Assembly: GCA_020847975.1 (NCBI GenBank)
Contig: JADLBD010000180.1
Location: 1-64,000, forward strand
Source: Bryobacterales bacterium
GTDB lineage: Bacteria; Acidobacteriota; Terriglobia; Bryobacterales; Bryobacteraceae
Direction of reading: 5' to 3'
DNA length: 64,000 nucleotides
Positions within the stretch are counted from its first letter, which is position 1; each line of letters starts with the position of its first letter. Made by a program: the position numbers and the translations under genes. Shown here piece after piece: positions 42,176 through 50,690 of this stretch. Below the pieces are notes generated by a model. That model saw only the letters and a list, made by a program, of their open reading frames with translations, did no database searches and was not told the origin of the DNA.

Positions 42176-44755
42176 TCAGGCCTTTCCCCGCAGGCGCGCG
42201 GTGAGTCCTCTGATCTGCACGGGTTTGCCCTTGTCGGGAATGAGCCGCACCGTGTACCGGCCTTGGTGGAAGACTCCTGGGGCGAATCGCCTTCCCGCGA
42301 TGCGCACCGTGTAGACGATTTCGCGGTTTGATTCGTCCACTACCTGCGCCACCATGTCATCCGTGGGGGCGGTAACTGGTTCCAGTTCATAACGCGCCTG
42401 GTGGATGCCGTTGTCGAATTGATGGATGACAATCGGCCAGCCGGGATAGGGCTGCGTGCCGGGCTTTGTGGCATCCACATGCCGGGGCCAGTTGGCCAGA
42501 GTGATGCGGCGCGTGGCCCGCTCCACTTCCACGATGCCGTAGCCTACGGAGCGGTCAAACAACTCGCCGGGTTTCCATCCGTACTGTTGCGGGTTCGCTA
42601 CCGCGTGAACTGTGATCCTGTTGCCGAACCCGTCCAGGTACTCGCCGCAGTAGCGTGGGGCGCCTTCCGGGCGGTTCGCGCCGGGCGTTGGAGGGAACCA
42701 GCGGCGCGGAAAAATGTTGCTGATGGCCGGAGTGCAAAGCATGTACGGCCCATCGTTGAATTCGTCAATGCCGTACCTCACGGTGGAAGCGAGGTGCTGA
42801 TCGCCTCCTATGTGGAAGGCAAGCGCCTTGCGCATGGCGCGCACCCCGCGCGTGCGCGGAGTTTGCGGCCAGCCGTTCGAATCGTGGTCGCACACCAATA
42901 CCTCGCCTTCGGCATACTCGCCGGGTTTGAGGATCGGCAGTTTTCCCGTCACGGCGTCCGTGTTAGCCGGCGGAGGCAGCGTGCACAGGTTCGCCCACAA
43001 GGTCTGCGAAACGAGAATTTTCAAGAACGCGCCGCGCCAATCCTGGGCCCAGTGATCGAGAAATCTCATTTGCCGCTCGCCGAGCAGTTCCGCTCCGGGA
43101 ACATCACCGTCTTTGGCGCCGTTGTATTTCGGATTCTGGGCCCAACCGTTGCGGATATCCGCCCAGGGGATGGCGTTGCGCGGAGACGATTTCCACTTCC
43201 GGTCCTCGATGATGGCGAAGCTGACGCCGCCGTAGAGAAGGGAGGTGTAGTAAACGCTGATGTTCTGGAGAACGGGCGTAGGGTCGAAGGGATCGGGCAG
43301 GTGGCTGGTTTGCGTCCGCTGCACCACGTTCACCCATTCCGCCGGCATCTTGTAGCCGCCGGAGTCCTGCCAGGCGTCGGTGCGGTCCACCATGGACTCC
43401 AGGTCCTTGGGATCGACCACCGCCTTCTTGCCGCCCGATCCCCAGACGTTGCCATGATACACGTCGTGGTCGTCCGGCATGCACACGGTTGGGATTTCGC
43501 GCATCAGATCGCCGAAACTCCAGCCGAAGAGGAACCACTTGCGAAGGTAATCGTGCGTAGCCTGTTCGAGGGGGGCGAGTTGATTGCCGAAGCCTCCGAC
43601 CCCCTCGTAAATCTGGTCTCCCGTGAAGAGCAGGATATCTGGCTGAAAGTGTCGCAGGTTGCTCACGATATCCTGGTGCGGGAAGCCGGCGTCATTGCAG
43701 CAGGTGAGCGCGCCGACGGTGAGCTTTTCTTTCGCCGGATCCTTGCGGATCACGCCGTCGAAAGTGTGTTCCACCTCCTCACCGGCCTCGTTCCGGCAGG
43801 TGAAGGAGATGCGGTAGGGCGTGTCGCGAGTGTCGTCCCAACCGGCGGCCCGGAACGTGGCAGTGCAGGCCGCGGGATGCAGCGGGGATCGCGCAATGGT
43901 ACGCCACACGGCGCCGGTTTTTGTCTGGAGCAGCGCTTCGTGCCTGCCGGGTTCGAGCGGAGGGAATTGCACTGTGAGCTTGAGCACTCTCCGGCTGAGC
44001 GTGTGCATCGCAAACAGGATGGGGCCGAAGGAGCGGTCACTGTGCTGCGTTACTTTGCTTCCCTTCAAACTCCAGTCCTGAAACCAGAACCGCATGTTGC
44101 CGCCGCGCTGGGTTCCGGTTGCCTGCGCGCTGCACACCAGCGCGACTCCGCCTTCAATCCAGGTGTTCGGCGCGCCGGAACGTTTCACTTCAGCCAGTTT
44201 CCTTCCCTCTTTGTCCAGCACTTGAAGGGAAAGGTCATACCTGGCGGGGCTTGCCGGGGTGGCGGAAAGCCTCAGTTCGAGTTCCTGCCGCGTGAGCGGC
44301 GCCTTGGGCGCGCCTGGCTCTATGTCATGGATGAACACGGAACCATCGGCGGCAATCCCCGAGTCAATGCCGCGGCCGTGAACCGCTGTGTCGCGGTAGT
44401 CGTGAAAACGGCCGCGCACGCCGGTCCGAAAACCCACGAAGCCCTTGGCCAGCGGCTGGCTGTCTTCCTCCATCCGGCCGAACTGAACGGTCATCGTGAA
44501 ATCGCCGGTTAGTTTGCTCACTTCGCGGGTCAGCAGAGAAACATTCCGGCCGCCGCCGGAGACCCAGCACTCCATTCTTCCATTTCGGACACGCCAGTCC
44601 TGAAAAGGATTGGCCCAATAATCCGCGCCGAGCCAGGGGCGGGTGAGGGTGGCGGGATAGTGCGCCTGGAAGTCGGCGGCATGGATGGCCGCGGCGGCGG
44701 TAGCGGTGACAAAACCGCGGCGCGAGAGGCGTGTGGTGGCCATGATGTTCAGCAT
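42176..44755 (-). CDS. Exported PhoD-like phosphodiesterase/alkaline phosphatase
   Basis: This large 859-residue protein has a twin-arginine signal (TTRLSRRGFVTATAAAAIHA). Residues about 30-230 look like a laminin/concanavalin-type beta-sandwich, and the catalytic PhoD_2-like domain contains TGDQIYEG, MPDDHDVYHGN, EDRKWK and HIGGDQHL, which provide metal ligands as in calcium/iron-dependent PhoD phosphatases. The C-terminal strip is beta-rich. The ATG at 44743 (MATTRLSRR) is an equally good start. It is expected to act in the periplasm. It faces the reb cluster across a 177-base spacer. Confidence 0.85.
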   Translation of the reverse strand: MLNIMATTRLSRRGFVTATAAAAIHAADFQAHYPATLTRPWLGADYWANPFQDWRVRNGRMECWVSGGGRNVSLLTREVSKLTGDFTMTVQFGRMEEDSQPLAKGFVGFRTGVRGRFHDYRDTAVHGRGIDSGIAADGSVFIHDIEPGAPKAPLTRQELELRLSATPASPARYDLSLQVLDKEGRKLAEVKRSGAPNTWIEGGVALVCSAQATGTQRGGNMRFWFQDWSLKGSKVTQHSDRSFGPILFAMHTLSRRVLKLTVQFPPLEPGRHEALLQTKTGAVWRTIARSPLHPAACTATFRAAGWDDTRDTPYRISFTCRNEAGEEVEHTFDGVIRKDPAKEKLTVGALTCCNDAGFPHQDIVSNLRHFQPDILLFTGDQIYEGVGGFGNQLAPLEQATHDYLRKWFLFGWSFGDLMREIPTVCMPDDHDVYHGNVWGSGGKKAVVDPKDLESMVDRTDAWQDSGGYKMPAEWVNVVQRTQTSHLPDPFDPTPVLQNISVYYTSLLYGGVSFAIIEDRKWKSSPRNAIPWADIRNGWAQNPKYNGAKDGDVPGAELLGERQMRFLDHWAQDWRGAFLKILVSQTLWANLCTLPPPANTDAVTGKLPILKPGEYAEGEVLVCDHDSNGWPQTPRTRGVRAMRKALAFHIGGDQHLASTVRYGIDEFNDGPYMLCTPAISNIFPRRWFPPTPGANRPEGAPRYCGEYLDGFGNRITVHAVANPQQYGWKPGELFDRSVGYGIVEVERATRRITLANWPRHVDATKPGTQPYPGWPIVIHQFDNGIHQARYELEPVTAPTDDMVAQVVDESNREIVYTVRIAGRRFAPGVFHQGRYTVRLIPDKGKPVQIRGLTARLRGKA

Positions 44756-44876
44756 ATCGGAGGTGGGATGGGGGAGGGGTCCCGGCGCGTCCTCGAACGG
44801 AGACCCGCCGGCTACTTTTCCGTATCGAATTCAAATTGAGAAAAAAAAGACTTTATCATCAAATAAGAAAAATTTG

Positions 44877-44905
44877 TTGACTCTCCGGCAGAACCGTGAT
44901 AAAAA
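44877..44905 (+). promoter_or_regulatory. Sigma70-type promoter of the reb (R-body) cluster
   Basis: TTGACT (44877-44882, five of six to consensus), a 17-base spacer, and an extended -10 TGA-TAAAAA (44897-44905) sit 28 bases before the first reb start. The region 44830-44880 is strikingly A/T-rich (A8 run, AAATAAGAAAAATTT) in a GC-rich genome, like an UP element. This is the best-looking promoter in the window. Confidence 0.65.
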
Positions 44906-44932
44906 TGCTGAAGACTGGGGGCTCAATAACTT

Positions 44933-45172
44933 ATGGCATTTCCAACTGCGGTGAACAGTCAAATCACCGATGCGGTGACGCAATCGAACGTAAAAGTTCT
45001 GGGGGACGCGCCGGCGGTGGCCGTGGGAAACCTTTACATGGCCATGGCGCAGGCGATGTCCACCGCCGCCCAGAACGCGGTTACAGCGCAACAGCAGAGC
45101 AACATCCTGGCTCAAGCCGTCACCACCCGCTGCGTCGAAACCTTGGTGGGCAGCGCGGGAGACAGCAAATAG
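44933..45172 (+). CDS. rebB: RebB-family R-body structural protein 1
   Basis: This 79-residue protein of the RebB ('killing trait') family makes up R-bodies, the coiled, extendable protein ribbons of Caedibacter. It begins MAFPTAVNSQITDAVTQSNV and continues with the Ala/Gln-rich helix LYMAMAQAMSTAAQNAVTAQ, the family hallmark. It lacks a signal peptide and assembles in the cytoplasm. It is first in a tight four-gene unit behind a strong promoter and is nearly identical in its first 30 residues to the third gene, pointing to tandem duplication. Confidence 0.85.
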   Translation: MAFPTAVNSQITDAVTQSNVKVLGDAPAVAVGNLYMAMAQAMSTAAQNAVTAQQQSNILAQAVTTRCVETLVGSAGDSK

Positions 45173-45181
45173 CGGGCGGCT

Positions 45182-45367
45182 ATGCCGGAAGATACTCCCC
45201 AACCGGAACCAGCGGAAGCGCCAGCGGGGGAATCCGCAAAAGCGCCTGACAGCGCGCATCTGGCGTCTTATGAAGCGGCAAAAAATGCGGCCGAAGCGGC
45301 GGAGGCGGCGGTTGCCGCGGCTGTTCAGGCCATGAGTCAACAACAGCAGCCCGGAAAGGACAAGTGA
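45182..45367 (+). CDS. Small acidic Ala/Pro/Glu-rich protein in the reb cluster
   Basis: The 61 residues comprise a Pro/Glu/Ala-rich first third (PEDTPQPEPAEAPAGES), then a helical Ala-rich stretch (YEAAKNAAEAAEAAVAAAVQ) and a Gln4 run. No domain is recognised. It starts 9 bases after rebB-1 and ends 4 bases before the next reb gene, so it is almost certainly translated. By position it may be the equivalent of the small accessory Reb proteins of other R-body loci (assembly or extension modifier), but no homology to them can be shown by eye. Confidence 0.65.
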   Translation: MPEDTPQPEPAEAPAGESAKAPDSAHLASYEAAKNAAEAAEAAVAAAVQAMSQQQQPGKDK

Positions 45368-45371
45368 ACCA

Positions 45372-45614
45372 GTGGCATTTCCCACCTCAGTCAATGATCA
45401 GATCACCGATGCGGTGACACAGTCGAACGTCAAGGTGCTGAGCGATGCGCCGGCCCAGGCGATGGGAAGCCTGTACCAGGCTTGCGCACAGGCTTTGGCA
45501 ACCGCGGCGCAAAACGCCGTCAGCGCCCAGCAGCAGGCCAACACGCTCGAGCAGGCAGTGACCACGGCTTGCGTGCAGGCGTTGACCCGCTCCGGAGCGG
45601 GAAGCGCGAAATGA
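45372..45614 (+). CDS. rebB: RebB-family R-body structural protein 2
   Basis: This 80-residue RebB-family protein starts at GTG with a clear paralogous match to the first gene: AFPTSVNDQITDAVTQSNVK, then LYQACAQALATAAQNAVSAQ. The central helix is the polymerising element of R-body proteins. One Cys occurs in that helix and one more in TACVQALTR. Its stop overlaps the next start codon (ATGA), giving translational coupling. Confidence 0.85.
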   Translation: MAFPTSVNDQITDAVTQSNVKVLSDAPAQAMGSLYQACAQALATAAQNAVSAQQQANTLEQAVTTACVQALTRSGAGSAK

Positions 45615-46009
45615 GCGGGCCGACAGCCCTCAACGACCAGATACAGGATGCCTTGGAACAGGTGAACGCCACGCTTGGCGGAAGCGGACGCAGCCTCCTC
45701 GAGGCGGCCGCTTACCAGGCGATGGCGCAAGCGCTTGCCCTCGGTTTACAGAACGCTGTCGCCCAGCAGCAGCATGCCTACATGCTGCGCAATGCGCTCA
45801 CCACCGCGGCTGCCCAAGCCATCCTCGAGGGGAAACGCGAGGAGGCCTCGGAGGTCTTGAAACTGGCCGAGTCAAAGCTGGTCAACCCGAGTTTGTCCGA
45901 TGCCCTCGCGGAGGTACACGCGGCGCTGCGCGCCTTGCGCGAGGAACTGAAAAGATCCGGGGAGCCCGTCAGTTCGGACTCTTCAGCCACTTCAGCGGAA
46001 ACCGGGTGA
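45611..46009 (+). CDS. Long RebB-family protein with coiled-coil tail
   Basis: This 132-residue protein has an N-terminal RebB-like part (TALNDQIQDALEQVNATLGG, then YQAMAQALALGLQNAVAQQQ) and a 55-residue charged helical extension (EEASEVLKLAESKLVNPSLS and ALREELKRSGEP) that its shorter paralogues lack. The extra tail could cap, tether or regulate the ribbon. It overlaps the previous gene by four bases and ends 41 bases inside the convergent sialidase gene, so the reb transcript must read into antisense sialidase sequence. Confidence 0.8.
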   Translation: MSGPTALNDQIQDALEQVNATLGGSGRSLLEAAAYQAMAQALALGLQNAVAQQQHAYMLRNALTTAAAQAILEGKREEASEVLKLAESKLVNPSLSDALAEVHAALRALREELKRSGEPVSSDSSATSAETG

Positions 46010-47060
46010 AGGTGATCACCTCGTAGGGCGACTTCCCGCCGCGTTCGTAGAGCAGGCCGATTTCGCCGTCCTTCAATTCGGTGAGGTTCGAATACGCGCT
46101 TGGCCCTGAGTAGATCGCCTTGGACGCGCTCCAGGTTTTCCCTTGATCGGTGGAAACACGCACCGTCATGTTTTCGCGCTTCGTGCTCGCCGGATTGGAG
46201 AACAAAAGCTCGGTGTTCTTCCCCTTTCCCGCCCGCAGCAGGCTCGCCTGGCAGACCGGTTCGATCAGCGCCTCGTCAGGAACCGGTTCGGAAAATGTGA
46301 TGCCGGCATCGCGGCTGATCGAGACGTAGCGGCGGTTGCGCCCATGATAGCTGCGCATGTTGAGCAGCAATGACCCATCCGGCAGTTCCGCAATGGTGGA
46401 TTCGTTGCACATCGGCCCGGCGCTTCCTCCGAGTTTCCAGGTCTTGCCATGGTCGTCGCTGTAGACCACGTGGCTGTAGCGCTCGGTCTCGTCGCCGCGG
46501 TTGTGGTCGCAGGCGATGACCATGCGCCCGGAGCGCAATTGAATGCCGTTTCCCGGCCCTGTGGCATACCACGTCCACTCGGGCTTCTTCACTTCGCGGG
46601 TAATCTCATCGGGCTTTGCCCAGGTGAGGCCGTCATCCGTGCTGTGGGTCGCCCACACCGTGCGCGTGCCGCGCTTGTTGCCGCTGAGGATATCCTTCTC
46701 CGTGACAACACCGGGATTGCGGGTCAGCAAAAGCCAGATGTAGCCGGTGGACCGGTCCATCACAGGCGCCGGATTCCCGACGGTGTCCGTGCCGAAGTCC
46801 GCGATCGTGATGGCGGAAGACCACGTCCTGCCGCCGTCCGTGCTGCGCTTCAGCAGCACGTCGATGTTGCCGGAATCGGACCGGCTGTCGCGCCGCCCTT
46901 CGCAAAACGCGAGCAGGGTCCCTTTGGCGGAAACAAGCAGTGCCGGAATGCGATAGGCGAAATATCCGTCCACTCCGCCGCGAAACACGTCGATCTGCGC
47001 CGGCGGTGCGGCGAAAGCGGCGAAAGCAGCGAGTGAGAGCGTCACTGGAGCCAGGATCAT
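45969..47060 (-). CDS. Exported sialidase (exo-alpha-sialidase, GH33-like)
   Basis: This 363-residue six-bladed propeller enzyme has a signal peptide (to about residue 18), the FRIP-type arginine motif YRIP (Arg37), and four Asp-boxes of the S-x-D-x-G-x-x-W type (STDGGRTW at 73-80, STDDGLTW, SDDHGKTW, STDQGKTW). LLYERGG carries a candidate nucleophile region. It is likely to release terminal sialic acids from host or environmental glycans outside the cell. The gene converges with the reb cluster and overlaps its last gene by 41 bases. Confidence 0.88.
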   Translation of the reverse strand: MILAPVTLSLAAFAAFAAPPAQIDVFRGGVDGYFAYRIPALLVSAKGTLLAFCEGRRDSRSDSGNIDVLLKRSTDGGRTWSSAITIADFGTDTVGNPAPVMDRSTGYIWLLLTRNPGVVTEKDILSGNKRGTRTVWATHSTDDGLTWAKPDEITREVKKPEWTWYATGPGNGIQLRSGRMVIACDHNRGDETERYSHVVYSDDHGKTWKLGGSAGPMCNESTIAELPDGSLLLNMRSYHGRNRRYVSISRDAGITFSEPVPDEALIEPVCQASLLRAGKGKNTELLFSNPASTKRENMTVRVSTDQGKTWSASKAIYSGPSAYSNLTELKDGEIGLLYERGGKSPYEVITFTRFPLKWLKSPN

Positions 47061-47084
47061 ACGAGTGATCCAAGTATATAGCGC

Positions 47085-49187
47085 TCACTTTATGATGCGA
47101 AACAGATTGCTGTAGTTGTCCGTCCAGAGCCGCACGCCGGGTTTGGTTCCCGGCGGAGCGAAATTGCGCAAGGCGGGTTTGTCGAACACTGCTTTGCTCG
47201 AGGCCAGCAGCACCATGTCTGTGCCGAAGTAGCCGAGGTCATCGTCGCCGGGGTCGCTCACAAAGATGCCGGCTTTGTGGAGAGCTTCGCCTGCGCGCGC
47301 AATCACAGGCTCCAGATTCAGGTAGCGGTTCGAGATGTGGATCACCAGAATGCCATCCGGCTTCAAATGACGGAAGTACAGTTGGAAGGCCTCGAGTGTC
47401 AGCAGGTGCACGGGAACGGAGTCGCTCGAGAACGCATCCATGTGGAGGACATCGAAGTTCTGGGGCGGCTCGCTTTCGAGCGAAAGCCGCGCGTCACCCA
47501 GCACGATATCGAGTTTGGCGGGACAATCCTGAATGAAGGTGAACTCCTTCTTCGCCACGTCAATCACCAGTGGGTTGATCTCGTAAATGCGGTAGTAGTC
47601 GCCAGGACGCGCGTAGGTGAGCATCACGCCCGCGCCGAGACCGGTAATGCCGATGCGCTGCGGACGGTCGCGGTGCGTCGAAACGATCGCGCGCGCGACG
47701 CCGGTGTTCGGGCCGAAGTAACTGGTCGATTCCCGATGGCGCAGCGGGTTCAGATACTGTTCACCATGATTGATGAGCCCGTGGGTCAGCTTGCGCGTCC
47801 AATCCACTTCATCCGGACTGCCGTAGTCCGCCGTGCGCAAGCCGCCATAAAAATTGCGCGCCACCACGCGGTAGGAACGGACCGTCAACCGCGCCTGCTG
47901 CGCCAGTACCAGGGCCAGGGCCAAGGTTGCGGCGCCGCCGGCGATCCAGCCCCAGCGATACGGCAAACGGTGAAGCGGGCTCGACGGGTCGCCATAGTGG
48001 ACCACAAGGACCAGAACGGCGCATGCCACGAGGGCGATCGGGAGTTCGTAGTATTGCGAGAAGAAATAGGGGCCGATAACTCCCGTGAACACGCCGCCCA
48101 GCGCGCCTCCGGCCGAGATCATGAGATAGAACGCCGTGAGGTAGCGCGGATGCGGTTTGAGCGTCGCCACCTCCCCGTGGCAGGTCATACAGCAGATGAA
48201 TAATGAAGCCGCGAACAGCCCGGCTTTGGGCAGCGCATGCATCTGCGATTCCGAGGTCAACGCATACGCCATGGCGGCAAGCGCCGCCGCGGTGAGCGGC
48301 AGATAGAGCCTGCGGTTGTACCAGCCCTTGCTGTCGAAGGTAAGAATGAAGCTCAGCAGATACAGGCTGAGGGGGAGAACCCAGAGGAAGGGGATGGGAG
48401 CGACATCCTGCGTGAGATGAGTGGTGACGCCCAGCAGCAGTGTCGAGGCGCACGCCGCCAAGCCGGTCCAGAGCAGCCATAACTTCACGCCGGGCGCCTC
48501 GGCGGGAGGTTCGGCGTACTCCGCCTGGGATATCGCTTCCGTCAGATTCCGGCTGCGCCACACACAAGCCAGGCACAGCGCCGCGAAGAGGCAATAGGCG
48601 GCGCTCCAGAGATAGGCTTGACTGCGTGTGGCAAGGTAAGGCTCCACCAGCACCGGATAGCCGAGAAGCGCCAGCATCGACCCCACGTTCGACAAGGCGA
48701 ACAGGCGATAGGGGGAGGCCCCCGGGAAGGCTAGCGCATACCAGGATTGAATGAGCGGACCCGTGGTCGAGAGCAGAAAATAGGGCAGGCCCACGACGGC
48801 AACCAGCAGCGCCAGAATGCCGAGTGTCGGATTATCGCCGCCATGCGGCTTCCACGCATCGCCGGGAACGACAGGCAACACGAGCAGGCTGGCGGCGATG
48901 AGCGCCAAATGGATGGCTGCTTGCCCACGCGTGGCGAGACGGGAACTGATCGAGTGCGCATAGAGATACCCGCACAGCAGCGCGGTCTGGAAAAAGAGCA
49001 TGCATGTGGTCCACACCGCGGCCGACCCGCCGAACCAGGGCAGGATGATCTTCGCCAGAACCGGCTGCACCTGAAACAACAGAAAGGCGCTGGTGAAGAT
49101 GGTGACCGCGTAGAGGAGCATCCCCTGTGTGACCTGCTTCGGCGCGCTTGGCGCGGCCGTCGGGAGCGGCGCTGTCAAGGGTTCCAT
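47085..49187 (-). CDS. Fused membrane/spermidine-synthase-like protein
   Basis: The 700 residues comprise about 12 hydrophobic helices (40-455) followed by a soluble Rossmann methyltransferase-like domain (about 490-700) of the spermidine-synthase fold: GITGLGAGVMLTYARPGDYY, YEINPLVID, LGDARLSLE, HMDAFSSDSVPVHLLT. These fused proteins are widespread in Acidobacteria; most lack proven aminopropyltransferase activity. The ATG at 49187 gives MEPLTAPL; longer frames have no family support. It shares its 3' start region with the thiolase stump (13 bases of overlap). Confidence 0.85.
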   Translation of the reverse strand: MEPLTAPLPTAAPSAPKQVTQGMLLYAVTIFTSAFLLFQVQPVLAKIILPWFGGSAAVWTTCMLFFQTALLCGYLYAHSISSRLATRGQAAIHLALIAASLLVLPVVPGDAWKPHGGDNPTLGILALLVAVVGLPYFLLSTTGPLIQSWYALAFPGASPYRLFALSNVGSMLALLGYPVLVEPYLATRSQAYLWSAAYCLFAALCLACVWRSRNLTEAISQAEYAEPPAEAPGVKLWLLWTGLAACASTLLLGVTTHLTQDVAPIPFLWVLPLSLYLLSFILTFDSKGWYNRRLYLPLTAAALAAMAYALTSESQMHALPKAGLFAASLFICCMTCHGEVATLKPHPRYLTAFYLMISAGGALGGVFTGVIGPYFFSQYYELPIALVACAVLVLVVHYGDPSSPLHRLPYRWGWIAGGAATLALALVLAQQARLTVRSYRVVARNFYGGLRTADYGSPDEVDWTRKLTHGLINHGEQYLNPLRHRESTSYFGPNTGVARAIVSTHRDRPQRIGITGLGAGVMLTYARPGDYYRIYEINPLVIDVAKKEFTFIQDCPAKLDIVLGDARLSLESEPPQNFDVLHMDAFSSDSVPVHLLTLEAFQLYFRHLKPDGILVIHISNRYLNLEPVIARAGEALHKAGIFVSDPGDDDLGYFGTDMVLLASSKAVFDKPALRNFAPPGTKPGVRLWTDNYSNLFRIIK

Positions 49188-49453
49188 CTTTCGACAATGG
49201 TCGCGGTGTTGCGAACGGTAAGGCGGGCTTGGGGCGCCGCGAGACGCGCGATGTTCGTGCCCTGTTCCCCCACTGCCGGCACGCAACCGGCATTCACGTC
49301 CCGAACGTGCGAAGGCTCGACGCCGGCCCGTACCGTGACGGCGTTCAACGTTGCGGCCAGAAGATCGGCGGGATGAATGCCGTGCAGCGCGCCATCGGCT
49401 GTGCCCCGGCCGATGGGCGTGCCGATGGCGTCCACCAGGAAAACATCACGCAT
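49175..49453 (-). pseudogene. Thiolase N-terminal fragment
   Basis: The 92 codons read as the start of an acetyl-CoA acyltransferase: MRDVFLVDAIGTPIGR, then HPADLLAATLNAV, EPSHVRDVNAGCV, EQGTNIARLAAP and finally ATIVERW, where a stop intervenes just before the expected active-site Cys motif (RWCxSG). A full thiolase is about 390 residues, so more than three-quarters is missing. The upstream start codon overlaps, head to head, the MSETS start option of the CoA-transferase gene. It looks like a gene broken by the arrival of the neighbouring membrane protein. Confidence 0.75.
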
Positions 49454-49484
49454 GAGCGAAACCTCGAATCAGTATACTCTCCGA

Positions 49485-50687
49485 ATGGGCGTTCTCACAG
49501 GAATCAAAGTCTTGGACCTGGCCACTTACATTGCCGCGCCGGCGGCGGCCACGGTGATGGCGGATTTCGGGGCCGAGGTGATCAAAGTGGAACGCCCGCC
49601 GTTTGGCGATCCGTATCGATATCTTTCCCAGGTTCCCGGCATGCCCGTCTCCCCCGAACCTTACTGCTGGTTCCTCGAGGGAAGAAACAAGAAAAGCCTC
49701 GCCTTGAACCTCGAGCGGCCGCCGTCGCGGGATGTTGTCGAGCGCCTGGTGCGGTGGTGCGACGTGCTGATCACTAACTACCAGCCTCAGTTGCAGCGCA
49801 AGTTTCGCGTCCGCTATGAAGACATCCGCGAATGGAATCCAAGAATGATCTATGCCTCGGTGACGGGCTACGGGGAGTGCGGCGAGGAATCGGAAAAGCC
49901 CGGCTACGACATGACCGCCTATTGGGCGCGAAGCGGGCTGATGGGCCTGATGCACAATGCCAGCGCCGACCCCACCCTTTCCGTCGCCGGTTTTGGCGAC
50001 CACCCTACCTCGATGACGCTGTTCGGAGCCATCATGATGGCTCTCTACCGGCGCGAACGCACCGGCGTGGGCGGCAAGGTCTCCACCACTCTCATGGCCA
50101 ATGGAGCGTGGGCCAACAGCAGTCTTCTCCAGGCGCAGTTCGTGGGAGCCCATTGGATGCCGCGCCAAAACCGTACTCACCCCAACAATCCTTTTGTAAA
50201 CCACTACCTCACTCGGGACGGACAGCGCTTTCTGCTCTGCATGCTCGAACCGGAGCGCGATTGGGTTCGGCTGTGCCGGGCTCTCGAATGGCACGATCGC
50301 GTGGCCGATGAGCGCTTTACCACCCCAGCGGCCCGAAGGGAACATGCCGCCGAACTCGTGGCCTTGATCGACGCGGAAATCGCCAAACGCGACATGGCCG
50401 AATGGGCCGCCATTTTTCACACCCAGGAGATTATCTGGGGACCCGTGCCCTGTATGGAGCAGGTGGCCGCCGACCCGGTGATGGAGGCGGCAGGAGTGTT
50501 CGCGCCCATCGAGGATACGCCTTACCGTACCGTAACGTCGCCGATCGATCTGCATGGAGAGGAAAAAACACGGCCGAGGCCTGCCCCAGCAGTAGGCGAG
50601 CACTCGGCCGAGATATTGCAATTGCTCGGGTACACAAAGGAGGAGGCAAAGCAATTGCAGGAATCCGGAGCAGTCTCTGGAAAGTGA
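49485..50687 (+). CDS. CaiB/BaiF-type (class III) CoA-transferase
   Basis: This 400-residue protein moves CoA between carboxylic acids without a ping-pong intermediate at large scale. The N-terminal GIKVLDLATYIAAPAAATVMADFGAEVIKVE is typical; YDMTAYWARSGLMG holds the catalytic Asp (142). Two starts compete: ATG at 49452 (MSETS) and ATG at 49485, where family similarity begins. TATACT at 49473-49478 directly before the latter could be a -10, giving a nearly leaderless message. The gene faces the thiolase stump and may once have shared a fatty- or aromatic-acid pathway with it. Confidence 0.88.
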   Translation: MGVLTGIKVLDLATYIAAPAAATVMADFGAEVIKVERPPFGDPYRYLSQVPGMPVSPEPYCWFLEGRNKKSLALNLERPPSRDVVERLVRWCDVLITNYQPQLQRKFRVRYEDIREWNPRMIYASVTGYGECGEESEKPGYDMTAYWARSGLMGLMHNASADPTLSVAGFGDHPTSMTLFGAIMMALYRRERTGVGGKVSTTLMANGAWANSSLLQAQFVGAHWMPRQNRTHPNNPFVNHYLTRDGQRFLLCMLEPERDWVRLCRALEWHDRVADERFTTPAARREHAAELVALIDAEIAKRDMAEWAAIFHTQEIIWGPVPCMEQVAADPVMEAAGVFAPIEDTPYRTVTSPIDLHGEEKTRPRPAPAVGEHSAEILQLLGYTKEEAKQLQESGAVSGK

Positions 50688-50690
50688 GGT

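Noticed and set aside
42401-44512. A 703-codon open frame on the plus strand
   Set aside because: It lies wholly antisense to the PhoD-like gene, has no recognisable motif or signal, and such long shadow frames are normal in GC-rich DNA.
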